A DNA stretch of 16,294 nt, from positions 1 to 16,294 of the forward strand of contig CAYVQT010000065.1 of assembly GCA_964453665.1 (NCBI GenBank), read 5' to 3'. How positions within the stretch are numbered: position 1 is the stretch's first letter; each line of letters opens with the position of its first letter. A program made the translations under genes and the position numbers. Below are positions 1 through 6,639 of this stretch, piece by piece. The notes under the pieces are model-generated. The model ran no database searches. It saw only the letters and a list, made by a program, of their open reading frames with translations, and was not told the DNA's origin. Source of the DNA: DAOUTY01 sp964453665 (GTDB lineage: Bacteria; Chloroflexota; Dehalococcoidia; SZUA-161).

Positions 1-35
1 AACCGTGTGAATCATATACTTTATTAAACGACAAG

Positions 36-362
36 TTAGCGAAGTCCATCATTTTTATTCGGCTTGTTGGATTTGTTCCGCCCTCCCTTACGTTTTACTC
101 CAAGCACGAGTAAGAGTTCCCCGATATCAGCTTCCGAACCGTCTTCTTTTATAGTCACACTTGTGTGTATGCGATAATGGTTTTGCCGCCCAACCTTGTT
201 TTTACTAATAAAGCCCTCTCTATCCAGGTCGTTGATTATCTTTAGAGTCGCCCTTTCTGTTATTCCTACCGCATCTCCTATGTCCCTCGCTGTGCTGCTT
301 GGGTGCCGGGCTATAGCGGCTAAAACAAGTCCGTGGTTTGTAATGAAACCCCAATCAGCCAT
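36..362 (-). CDS. Small winged-helix (MarR/ArsR-like) transcriptional regulator
   Basis: A 108-residue protein, probably a cytoplasmic DNA-binding regulator. Residues about 5-70 read as a winged helix: a helical start (FITNHGLVLAAIARHP), a helix-turn-helix (TARDIGDAVGITERATLKIINDL), then a wing (GFISKNKVGRQNHYRIH). The tail is rich in Lys, Arg and Asn (KRKGGRNKSNKPNK), which suits non-specific DNA contact. There is no ligand or metal domain. The ATG at 362 is chosen because AGGAGG (plus-strand CCTCCT, 371-376) lies 8 nt upstream. The gene is divergent from the 605 gene across a 242-bp intergenic region, so autoregulation or control of the neighbouring operon is plausible but not shown. Very similar short HTH proteins beginning 'W.FITNHG' are, as I recall, common in uncultured anaerobes; their targets are unknown to me. 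Confidence 0.85.
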   Translation of the reverse strand: MADWGFITNHGLVLAAIARHPSSTARDIGDAVGITERATLKIINDLDREGFISKNKVGRQNHYRIHTSVTIKEDGSEADIGELLLVLGVKRKGGRNKSNKPNKNDGLR

Positions 363-370
363 TTTAAATT

Positions 371-397
371 CCTCCTAATTTTAGACTTCGCTTTATA
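371..397 (-). promoter_or_regulatory. RBS and possible -10 of the winged-helix regulator
   Basis: Read on the minus strand, AGGAGG (371-376) is a strong ribosome binding site for the ATG at 362. TATAAA (392-397) lies 30 nt upstream of the start and could be a -10 box. Its -35 partner is weak (at best 3 of 6 matches near 17 nt spacing), so the RBS is firm and the promoter tentative. Confidence 0.4.
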
Positions 398-448
398 TCT
401 AAGAGATCATTTAGCTCAGAGCTTCTTAATAATTGTTAAATTTGCCTA

Positions 449-477
449 TTGACAAATCGAAAAATACCATGTTTAAT
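449..477 (+). promoter_or_regulatory. Sigma-70-type promoter for the 605 gene
   Basis: TTGACA (449-454), a 17-nt spacer and TTTAAT (472-477). This gives a perfect -35, 5 of 6 matches in the -10 and optimal spacing. Transcription would start near 484, leaving a leader of about 120 nt that contains the AT-rich inverted repeat at 531-566. It is the best promoter match I found in the window. Confidence 0.7.
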
Positions 478-530
478 ATTAGATGAAGTATATATCATGT
501 TTATGTTAGGATGTAATTTATAAGATGTAA

Positions 531-566
531 CATTATTTATGATTAATGATTGTCTCATAAATAATG
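531..566. repeat. Perfect 12-bp AT-rich inverted repeat in the 605 leader
   Basis: CATTATTTATGA (531-542) and TCATAAATAATG (555-566) are exact reverse complements separated by 12 nt. The repeat lies downstream of the predicted transcription start and upstream of the SD (GAGGAG, 593-598). It could be a dyad operator for a dimeric regulator such as the divergently encoded winged-helix protein, or a weak RNA hairpin. No U-tract follows, so it is not an intrinsic terminator. GAAATTTC (585-592), a short palindrome, sits directly before the SD. Confidence 0.6.
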
Positions 567-604
567 ATGTATGTCAAGTCATTTGAAATTTCGAGGAGAC
601 CACG

Positions 605-907
605 ATGAACGACACTGAATTCAAAATCGGCGAATATCGCCGGGAGGAAAACGAATGGGCAGACGGGTGGGCAATTATGGCGAATCCTGTCAGGTTTGCG
701 ACGAGGTTTAACGCGACCGTACCTGGAGCTCATCGTCTTGTTACCGGTGATGATATACGCTCGATGGCAAGGTGCGGCTTAATCGGGCGCTGCGGATTCT
801 TCGATCGATCAGACCTTGAGACGGTTAGGGGTCTGCTGCAATATGAGCATCTGCGAGAGAAGGCAGCAGAACAAGAGAGTGAACTTGAATTGGTTAGTTC
901 GGTGTAA
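605..907 (+). CDS. Unrecognised 100-aa protein, paralogue of the 3372 gene
   Basis: I do not recognise this family. The ATG at 605 has GAGGAG (593-598) 6 nt upstream and a good promoter further up, so expression is credible. The N-terminal 23 residues are charged (EYRREENEWADGW). The core, residues about 24-86, is nearly shared with the protein at 3372-3632: about 41 of 63 positions are identical by hand alignment. Shared blocks include NPVRFAT or DPVRFAT, TVPGA, CGLIG, GFF and DLETVRG. The tail after residue 86 is acidic and probably helical. There is no signal peptide or membrane segment and only two cysteines, one of them in the shared CGLIG block. It is likely cytoplasmic. The pairing with glycan genes suggests an accessory or regulatory role, which is only inference. 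Confidence 0.8.
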   Translation: MNDTEFKIGEYRREENEWADGWAIMANPVRFATRFNATVPGAHRLVTGDDIRSMARCGLIGRCGFFDRSDLETVRGLLQYEHLREKAAEQESELELVSSV

Positions 908-975
908 TTTATCTTTTGTACATGCCGAGCCTTAAAGAAGTTTGATTTTAGATAACTAGCCGGCGGGGTGTTGAA

Positions 976-1167
976 ATGCCTGAGAAATTAGAACGCTGTA
1001 TAAAAAATGTTAAAAATTGCGGCAACTGTGAATACTGGGAACCTATACCTTTCCATCACCATGGTGGGGTGTGCATGTTGAGGGTAACCTTAAATGTTGT
1101 GCCCGGCAACGCATTGTTGTCTGTAGAAAGACAAGATAAACCAGTGCATACGTTTGTGCATTCCTGA
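976..1167 (+). CDS. Small Cys/His-rich protein, possible zinc or Fe-S binding
   Basis: A 63-residue protein of unknown function. The N-terminal half carries Cys8, a CxxC pair (Cys15, Cys18 in CGNCEYW), three consecutive His (27-29) and Cys33 in GGVC. That arrangement (CxxC, then a third Cys about 15 residues later with His nearby) resembles small treble-clef or zinc-ribbon-like proteins. The C-terminal half is plain and has no further Cys. The ATG at 976 is preceded by GGGG (965-968) at acceptable spacing. The frame follows the 605 gene after 68 nt and may share its transcript. Opposite-strand frames over it have no RBS. It could also be a fragment of a longer protein; I see no frameshift. 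Confidence 0.55.
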   Translation: MPEKLERCIKNVKNCGNCEYWEPIPFHHHGGVCMLRVTLNVVPGNALLSVERQDKPVHTFVHS

Positions 1168-1235
1168 ATATGAAGTATTAGTAATTTTATACATACATGT
1201 AGCTGTTTATTAAATGAGCTATTTAATTCGATTTT

Positions 1236-1254
1236 CAGGCATTTATGCCTGTTT
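1236..1254 (+). terminator. Weak terminator-like hairpin
   Basis: CAGGCAT (1236-1242) and ATGCCTG (1245-1251) form a 7-bp stem with a tiny loop, or 6 bp with 4 nt, followed by only TTTG. It lies between the Cys-rich gene and the glycosyltransferase. It may end transcription of the small genes or act as an operator-like palindrome; the U-tract is too short to be sure. The rest of 1168-1310 shows only an AT-rich stretch and a possible -10 (CTATAG) before the next gene. Confidence 0.35.
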
Positions 1255-1310
1255 GTAATAAGGCGTTTCGCAAATAGACTTTTTGCTATAGAAAGGTACA
1301 TCCAAATATC

Positions 1311-2714
1311 ATGAGAGAGATCAATCCCGATAATACAGAATTCGTTATCCTTTCTTTTGAAGGGCCCGACCTGTATGCGCTGGCAGGCGGCCTGGGAGTG
1401 AGGGTCACTAATCTATCGCAGGCATTGGCTAATCAGGGCTTTTTCGTTCACCTTTTTTTTATAGGCGATCCGAAGTTCCAGGGAGAAGAGTTCAGGTGCG
1501 CTGACAAACTCATACTACACCGGTGGTGTCAGTGGATAAGCGAGTATCATCCCGCCGGCGTTTATCAAGGAGAGTACGAGAAGTACCGGGACTTCAATGA
1601 TTCGGTGCCCAGGTTTATAGTGAACCGGATAGTGAAACCGGCGGTGGCTCAGGGTAAAGCTGTCGTTATCATGGGTGAAGAATGGCACACTGCGGAGGCA
1701 ATGTGTCGTATAAACGAGCTGCTTTATATTGCGGGGCTCCGAGAGAAAGCTGTACTGTTCTGGAATACAAATAATACCTTCGGCTTCCAACAGATAGACT
1801 GGACGCGCCTTGCTAATGCCGCCACCGTTACTACGGTGAGCAGGTATATGAAACAGATAATACTGGGGATGGGGTTGAGAACATTTGTAATTCCCAACGG
1901 AATCCCCGGGTCGCTACTGGAAGTCGTCGACGAAGGCCTGGTATCGAGACTCAGGGGAAGTCTTGATGCTGATTTAATCCTGTCCAAAGTTGCTCGCTGG
2001 GACCCTGACAAGCGGTGGCACATGGCAGTGGAAGCGACAGCCCGGCTTAAGGCCAGCGGTTTGAAGACTGTGCTGCTGGCCCGGGGAGGGATAGAGCCAC
2101 ACGGTGGAGAGGTGCTTGAAAAAGCTCGCCACCTGGGTCTCACCGTAAACGAGGTCAGAACCCCGGGCAACAATCTAAATGATTACCTGAGCATGATCGG
2201 AGAGGGCAACGGGGCAGACATCATTAGCATAAGGTCTCATTGCACTCAGGAGTTCCTGCGAATAGTCTACCGTGCGTCAAGCGCTGTGCTAGCCAACAGC
2301 GGGCACGAGCCTTTTGGCCTGGTTGGGCTGGAGACTATGGCTGCCGGAGGGATTGCCTTCACCGGCAGCACAGGCGAGGACTATGTTGTTCCTCTTCACA
2401 ACGCGATTGTTCTGGAAACATCGGACCCCGTAGAAATCGAAGGATACGCCATGTACCTGGAAGCGCACCCTTACTTGAAGGAAAAGATACGCAAAGCAGC
2501 AAGAGAGACAGCGAGCCTGTTCACATGGGAAGAAGTAATAAAGAACCTCATTCAGAAGCTTGAGTATCGGGCTAGGATTCAGGGACTTCTCACCATGCCG
2601 AGTAGAACGCTGGCTTTGGAGGCGGATGTACCTGTACTCCAGCACCTATTACTGGGACATGAGCAACGGCCGAGAGAGGAAAAACCTGTTGCGGCATACG
2701 GCATCGCTGCGTGA
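1311..2714 (+). CDS. GT-B glycosyltransferase (GT4/GT5-like, glycogen-synthase type)
   Basis: A 467-residue soluble glycosyltransferase with the two-Rossmann GT-B layout. The N-terminal domain holds a glycine loop (ALAGGLGVRVTNLSQALA, about 24-41), as in synthases that bind an acceptor glucan and a nucleotide sugar. The C-terminal domain holds ARWDPDKRW with Arg229 and Lys234, which normally contact the sugar-nucleotide diphosphate, and the EX7E element HEPFGLVGLE (Glu333, Glu341) followed by MAAGG. These fit a retaining GT4-type enzyme using a UDP- or ADP-sugar. It is not a canonical GlgA: the KxGGL start is replaced by LAGGL. Flanking phosphorylases suggest an alpha-glucan product, but a trehalose, sucrose or surface-glycan enzyme cannot be excluded. 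The start ATG lacks a good SD; the nearest, GAAAGG (1291-1296), is 14 nt away. The last 35 residues look poorly conserved. Confidence 0.85.
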   Translation: MREINPDNTEFVILSFEGPDLYALAGGLGVRVTNLSQALANQGFFVHLFFIGDPKFQGEEFRCADKLILHRWCQWISEYHPAGVYQGEYEKYRDFNDSVPRFIVNRIVKPAVAQGKAVVIMGEEWHTAEAMCRINELLYIAGLREKAVLFWNTNNTFGFQQIDWTRLANAATVTTVSRYMKQIILGMGLRTFVIPNGIPGSLLEVVDEGLVSRLRGSLDADLILSKVARWDPDKRWHMAVEATARLKASGLKTVLLARGGIEPHGGEVLEKARHLGLTVNEVRTPGNNLNDYLSMIGEGNGADIISIRSHCTQEFLRIVYRASSAVLANSGHEPFGLVGLETMAAGGIAFTGSTGEDYVVPLHNAIVLETSDPVEIEGYAMYLEAHPYLKEKIRKAARETASLFTWEEVIKNLIQKLEYRARIQGLLTMPSRTLALEADVPVLQHLLLGHEQRPREEKPVAAYGIAA

Positions 2715-2866
2715 TACTTGATGAGTTTAATCAGGTGTCGAGAATAAAGTCAGGATATGGCGTTAAATTACAGTGTTGTCCCTGGGGCAAAAGAACGATA
2801 ACAAATATGAAGGATTTGTGTGGATCATATATTAAGAGAATACACGTTGATGGCGTTAATGATGTA

Positions 2867-2924
2867 GAAGGGGGGTGATATCAAAGTGATTAAGAAGCCC
2901 GGAAAACCTGGCCCTAAGAAGTAG
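2867..2924 (+). other. Candidate 12-codon micro-ORF with near-perfect Shine-Dalgarno
   Basis: AAGGGGGGTGAT (2868-2879) differs little from the ideal AAGGAGGTGAT and lies 6 nt upstream of GTG at 2886. That GTG opens a 12-codon frame ending at TAG 2922-2924: MIKKPGKPGPKK, a Lys/Pro/Gly-only peptide apart from Met and Ile. A strong hairpin starts 17 nt after the stop. The arrangement looks like a leader peptide placed before the DUF5752-like gene, or a free micropeptide. No conservation evidence is available to me, and a 12-codon frame can occur by chance; the strong SD is what makes it worth listing. Confidence 0.4.
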
Positions 2925-2941
2925 AAAAGTAAACACCGCTG

Positions 2942-2975
2942 ACAGGGGGCGAGGTAACACAACTTCGCCCCCTGT
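2942..2975 (+). promoter_or_regulatory. Strong 14-bp RNA hairpin after the micro-ORF
   Basis: ACAGGGGGCGA (2942-2952) and TCGCCCCCTGT (2965-2975) pair perfectly over 11 bp. In RNA the stem extends inward by G-U, G-C and U-A pairs, closing on a 6-nt AACACA loop. No U-tract follows (GTAGAGAATG), so it is not a typical intrinsic terminator. It could be an attenuator, an RNA-stability element or a processing site between the glycosyltransferase and the 3057 gene. The rest of 2715-3056 shows no other clear gene or promoter. Confidence 0.6.
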
Positions 2976-3056
2976 GTAGAGAATGAACAACATCACTTCA
3001 TGAAGCGTTGAGTCAAGTAGATAAATGGCCGGGGACAATAGTAGGGGAGGCGTAAC

Positions 3057-3359
3057 ATGGCAAAAGTAACCAAGGTAAAGCTGGATAAAGCGTGGCTGGA
3101 CGATGTGCCCGGGGACAAAGTGTTCTGGTGTCACGATGGCAGAGTGGTAAAGAACATGGCTGAACTGGGCAATGCCCTAAAGGAAATGACTAACGACACC
3201 TTCGAGTATCACCTTAACAGCGAGAGGAACGATTTCAGCACCTGGGTCCGAGATGTAATAGGTGATACGACGCTGGCCGGGCAGTTGGAGAGAGTTGCCT
3301 CACAGGCCACTGCTCTGAAGAGAGTCGAAATGAGGTTGAGATCAATTATAGATAGCTAG
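3057..3359 (+). CDS. DUF5752-like small protein
   Basis: A 100-residue cytoplasmic protein with no signal peptide or membrane helix. The central segment fits what I remember of the DUF5752 family: a VFWCHDGRVVKN strand region (about 22-33), an L..AL..M helix, then F.YH (about 49-52), DFSTWVRDVIGD (about 59-70) and LA..LERV. Family assignment is from memory and moderate; the biochemical role is unknown. As I recall, such proteins occur next to glucan-metabolism genes, which suits this site. The ATG at 3057 has AGGGGAGG (3043-3050) 6 nt upstream. The next gene starts 12 nt after the stop, so the two are almost certainly co-transcribed. The C-terminal 25 residues look helical (ATALKRVEMRLRSI). 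Confidence 0.75.
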   Translation: MAKVTKVKLDKAWLDDVPGDKVFWCHDGRVVKNMAELGNALKEMTNDTFEYHLNSERNDFSTWVRDVIGDTTLAGQLERVASQATALKRVEMRLRSIIDS

Positions 3360-3371
3360 GAAATTTATTTA

Positions 3372-3632
3372 ATGACTACTGGTAGTACCCCAGATAGGGA
3401 ATCTCCAAAGAGCAAAGTTGATTGGGTAGCTCTCTCGGAAGTTATGGCAGATCCCGTGAGATTCGCCACTAAATTCAAAACGACGGTGCCTGGAGCATAT
3501 CGATTAGTATCGGCCGAAGACATTCGGTACATGTCCCATTGTGGCCTAATAGGACAACATGGATTCTTTACCCGAGAGGATCTGGAAACTGTCAGGGGCA
3601 TACTCAAGTATGAACAGCTCCAGGGGCGTTGA
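3372..3632 (+). CDS. Unrecognised 86-aa protein, paralogue of the 605 gene
   Basis: The family is unknown to me. The protein repeats the core of the 605 gene product almost end to end: DPVRFATKFKTTVPGAYRLV, DIRYM, CGLIG, GFFTREDLETVRGILKYEQL. It differs in having a short Ser/Pro/Lys N-terminus and no acidic tail. The spacing between the shared blocks has no indels, so the core is probably one small fold with two or three helices. The start ATG is 12 nt after the 3057 gene's stop, with TAGGA overlapping that stop as a weak SD; translation is probably coupled. Placement between a DUF5752-like gene and glgP ties this family to the glucan locus. Function unknown. Confidence 0.8.
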   Translation: MTTGSTPDRESPKSKVDWVALSEVMADPVRFATKFKTTVPGAYRLVSAEDIRYMSHCGLIGQHGFFTREDLETVRGILKYEQLQGR

Positions 3633-3746
3633 GAAGAATAAAAAAGAGAGCTCGAATCGGTTCATTCTACTTAACAGACCGAATTACGTGTAATTACCTA
3701 AGGAAGTCCAATTTCATATAACTTAATGTTAAAATAATAAATAATC

Positions 3747-3802
3747 GGGTAAGGCGTTGGGGACATAGAGGGTTGGGGTTTGAGGGACCCGGCGGCTTAC
3801 CC
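3747..3802 (+). promoter_or_regulatory. Predicted G-quadruplex inside an inverted repeat, upstream of glgP
   Basis: Four G-runs (3759-3762, 3770-3772, 3775-3778, 3784-3786) are separated by loops of 7, 2 and 5 nt. That matches the canonical G3+N1-7 quadruplex rule on the coding strand. The block is bracketed by GGGTAAG (3747-3753) and CTTACCC (3796-3802), which can pair. It lies about 180 nt before the glgP start in the 330-bp gap 3633-3962, which otherwise is AT-rich with a small palindrome (AATTAC-GT-GTAATT, 3682-3695). It could act in DNA or, if a promoter lies upstream of it, in the mRNA leader. Confidence 0.5.
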
Positions 3803-3847
3803 TGTAAATGTTTAATCAGCATGATCGATAATATCAGGCCGGTCGAA

Positions 3848-3876
3848 TTGATAAAGAGGTTAGAACATGGTATGAA
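3848..3876 (+). promoter_or_regulatory. Possible extended -10 promoter for glgP
   Basis: TTGATA (3848-3853), a 17-nt spacer and TATGAA (3871-3876), with TG one base before the -10 (3868-3869). The -35 has 5 of 6 matches and the -10 has 4 of 6, helped by the extended TG. The leader to the GTG at 3963 would be about 80 nt and would exclude the G-quadruplex. A rival AT-rich stretch (TATATT near 3930) has no well-spaced -35. Confidence 0.4.
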
Positions 3877-3962
3877 AAATACGAGTGCGTGCCAAATCGA
3901 ATAATATCTTTAACTGATCTCTTTCTACTATATTAGTGTATATACGTGAGGGTTAGTAAGTT

Positions 3963-6104
3963 GTGTCAATAGTACTGCCAGAGCGAATATCGAGGCTCGA
4001 TGAGCTGGCGCATAATATGTGGTGGAGCTGGCACCCGGAGGCCCGTGATGTTTTCCGGGCTTTAAACTATCCGTTATGGAAATCAACAGTTCATAACCCA
4101 GTTAAACAGTTAAAGGGAACAAGTATTGAAAATTTAAGAACATGTGCAGAAGATCCCGCCTTTCTCAATAAATATGATTCCGTGCTTTCGGATTTTGATA
4201 AAGACCTCAACTCGGGTAACAAATGGTTCAATAATACTTATCCGGACTGGCGATCCGGGCCCATTGCTTTCTTCTCAATGGAGTTCGCCATTCATAAATC
4301 GCTGCCAATTTATGCAGGGGGTCTGGGCATACTGGCTGGCGACATTTGTAAAGAAGCAAGCGATCTCGGGATCCCTTTGGTTGGCATTGGCTTCATGTAT
4401 CCCCAGGGGTATTTCCAACAACGGATAACTGCGGATGGCTGGCAGGAAGAGGAGCGCTGTCACGTAGATTTCAATGAGATACCTGTAAGGCCGGTATATG
4501 CCTCCGACGGCCAGAGGCTGATAATTGAGGTTAAATTAGAAAATCGGTCAGTATTGATACAAATCTGGGAGGTGCGAGTCGGCCGCACAGTACTCTTCTT
4601 ACTGGATACAGAAGTAAAAGGCAACTCATCAAATGACCGCCAACTAGCATATCGACTATATATTGCTGACCAGGTACTGCGTTTGCAGCAGGAAATGCTG
4701 TTGGGCATCGGGGGAGTGCGTGTTCTAAGAACACTGGGAATAGAGCCTGTTGTGTGGCATGCGAATGAAGGACATACAGCCTTCATGATGCTTGAAAGAA
4801 TTAGAAAGTATATTGAAGAAGGGGACTCTTTCGAAGGAGCTCTAGAAAAAGTACAGGCAACTACTATTTTTACAACACATACACCTGTTCCGTCCGGCCA
4901 CGATACCTTCTCACCAATACTGGTTAAGGATTATTTTCAAGGATATGGGGATTCGTTAAATGTAAACATTGACGCTTTATTACGACTGGGACAGGCAAAT
5001 GGTCGTGCCGATGAGCATCTAAACATGACGGTACTTGGAATGAGGCTCGCTGGATTGCGTAATGCTGTAAGCAACCTGCACGGTGCTGTTACGAGGAAAA
5101 TGTGGCATTCCCTGTGGCCACAAACTGAAGAGGATGCAGTACCTATTTCTCAGATAACCAATGGTGTTCATTTGCCTACCTGGATTGCGCCAGAAATGGC
5201 AAGATTATATGATAAATATCTGGGGGAAAACTGGCTGGAGATACACGATGATACTCATCTCTGGGATAACATTCTGGAGACTCCAGATGAAGAACTATGG
5301 GCTGTACGACAGATATTGAAGCGTAAGCTCTTATATACAATAGTCGAGCATGCTCAGATCGGCTGGGCGGAGGACCGTCTTTCTGCCGAACAGCTGCTTG
5401 CAATGGGAACACTGCTACACCCTGGAGTCCTGACTATAGGATTTGTACGTCGTTTCGCTGAATATAAACGGCCATCACTTACCTTCGAGGATATAGAGCG
5501 TTTTAAAAAAATAATCACTAACCCGCACAAGCCAGTTCAAATCATCTTTGCCGGTAAATCACACCCGGCGGATTTCCCCTCCAAACTCTTACTTCATCAG
5601 GTTTACTCCGCAGCCAAAGACCGCACGTTCAAGGGAAGGATAGCATTCGTAGAGGATTATGACATTCATATGGCCCGCTATCTGGTACAGGGAGTAGATG
5701 TCTGGCTCAATACCCCCCGGCGTTTCCAGGAAGCCTGTGGCACAAGCGGTATGAAAGCTGCGTTGAATGGCGTTCTTCATTTGAGTGTGCGCGACGGGTG
5801 GTGGCACGAAGCCTACAGTGGAATCAATGGCTGGGCTATAGGTGACGGTACTGCGATATATGAACCGGGCGAAGAAGATAAAATGGACTCCGAAGCGTTA
5901 TACGATCTACTGGAAAAGGAGATTATCCCACTTTACTATGACCTTGATTACAAAGGTGTGCCACACGGCTGGGTCAAAATAATCAAGGAGACAATTCGTT
6001 CTGTTGTACCCCGGTATTGTGCACGTCGCATGATGAAGCAGTATACCGAACACATGTATATACCAGCAGCACTTTCTGCACAATCCAGAAGTCAGCTGAC
6101 ATGA
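3963..6104 (+). CDS. glgP: Alpha-glucan (glycogen/maltodextrin) phosphorylase, GT35
   Basis: A PLP-dependent enzyme that releases glucose-1-phosphate from alpha-1,4-glucan with inorganic phosphate. Its 713 residues belong to the GT35 branch typical of thermophiles, archaea and many anaerobes rather than the E. coli GlgP branch. The N-terminus (LDELAHNMWWSWHPEARDVFRAL, about 11-33) matches the DUF3417 segment of that branch. The phosphorylase core follows: FSMEFAIHKSLPIYAGGLGILAGD, WHANEGHTAF (His266-His271), FTTHTPVPSGHD, ITNGVHLPTW, RFAEYKR, and GTSGMKAALNG, where Lys598 is the expected PLP Schiff-base lysine. The C-terminus runs past DGWWHEAYSGINGWAIGD, and the whole core is present. The start is GTG 3963 because an in-frame TAA lies at 3957-3959; GAGGG (3948-3952) is its SD. 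The acetyltransferase follows after 31 nt, suggesting an operon. Confidence 0.95.
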   Translation: MSIVLPERISRLDELAHNMWWSWHPEARDVFRALNYPLWKSTVHNPVKQLKGTSIENLRTCAEDPAFLNKYDSVLSDFDKDLNSGNKWFNNTYPDWRSGPIAFFSMEFAIHKSLPIYAGGLGILAGDICKEASDLGIPLVGIGFMYPQGYFQQRITADGWQEEERCHVDFNEIPVRPVYASDGQRLIIEVKLENRSVLIQIWEVRVGRTVLFLLDTEVKGNSSNDRQLAYRLYIADQVLRLQQEMLLGIGGVRVLRTLGIEPVVWHANEGHTAFMMLERIRKYIEEGDSFEGALEKVQATTIFTTHTPVPSGHDTFSPILVKDYFQGYGDSLNVNIDALLRLGQANGRADEHLNMTVLGMRLAGLRNAVSNLHGAVTRKMWHSLWPQTEEDAVPISQITNGVHLPTWIAPEMARLYDKYLGENWLEIHDDTHLWDNILETPDEELWAVRQILKRKLLYTIVEHAQIGWAEDRLSAEQLLAMGTLLHPGVLTIGFVRRFAEYKRPSLTFEDIERFKKIITNPHKPVQIIFAGKSHPADFPSKLLLHQVYSAAKDRTFKGRIAFVEDYDIHMARYLVQGVDVWLNTPRRFQEACGTSGMKAALNGVLHLSVRDGWWHEAYSGINGWAIGDGTAIYEPGEEDKMDSEALYDLLEKEIIPLYYDLDYKGVPHGWVKIIKETIRSVVPRYCARRMMKQYTEHMYIPAALSAQSRSQLT

Positions 6105-6135
6105 TATATGGAATGAGCTGAGCAAAGGAGGTAGC

Positions 6136-6582
6136 ATGAATAGAAGCGCTACTAAGGTCAGAATACGCAAGATGACCGAGGCAGATCTTCAGAGAGTGAG
6201 AGAAGTGGATCGCAAAGTGGTCGGCCCCTATCGCTCCGTCTCCTGGCCCCTGAGGGTCGATGCTCACTGGTGGGTGTACCGTGGAATGCCTAACTTTGTT
6301 GCAGAAATAGGAGATGAGATAGTTGGCTTCATCCTGGGGGATATAAGGGGAGGAACCCAATACGGGACTGAAGAGGCATGTGCATGGATAGATATGATGG
6401 GCGTTGCACCTGAATGTCAGAGCATGGGAATAGGCAGCGAATTAGTAGAAGCATTTTATAAAGCCTGTCATAGCCAGGGGGTCAAAGTAAGAATCTTTGT
6501 TGTAGGAGATGACGAGCGCCTCGTAAAATTTTTTAAATCTTGCGGCTTTAACAGGGGCAACCTTGTCAGCTATGAGAGATAA
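6136..6582 (+). CDS. GNAT-family N-acetyltransferase
   Basis: A 148-residue soluble acyltransferase of the GNAT fold, expected to move acetyl from acetyl-CoA to an amine. Seen in order: the beta1-alpha1 start VRIRKMTEADLQRVREVD (about 8-25), the beta2-beta4 region NFVAEIGDEIVGFILGD, then motif A (IDMMGVAPECQSMGIGSELVEAF, about 84-106) with the Q-x-x-G-x-G pyrophosphate loop, and the C-terminal VGDDERLVKFFKSCGF, which matches the usual 'N..A..FY...GF' helix and strand. The substrate cannot be told; it resembles ribosomal-protein or small-molecule acetyltransferases. The start is certain: AAAGGAGGT (6124-6132) lies 3 nt before the ATG. It sits between glgP and the stress protein and is probably co-transcribed with both, so acetylation of a neighbour's product is possible but speculative. 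Confidence 0.9.
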   Translation: MNRSATKVRIRKMTEADLQRVREVDRKVVGPYRSVSWPLRVDAHWWVYRGMPNFVAEIGDEIVGFILGDIRGGTQYGTEEACAWIDMMGVAPECQSMGIGSELVEAFYKACHSQGVKVRIFVVGDDERLVKFFKSCGFNRGNLVSYER

Positions 6583-6639
6583 GCATTACTTCCCGTACGA
6601 AGATATGCCCCTTTTTAGGTTATAAAGGAGTCTCAGAAA

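Noticed and set aside
1724..2173. 149-codon minus-strand frame inside the glycosyltransferase
   Set aside because: No recognisable motif; it lies opposite the conserved nucleotide-sugar region of the real gene.
2942..2975. Hairpin as an intrinsic terminator of the glycosyltransferase transcript
   Set aside because: The stem is strong, but no U-tract follows and it lies over 220 nt after the gene.
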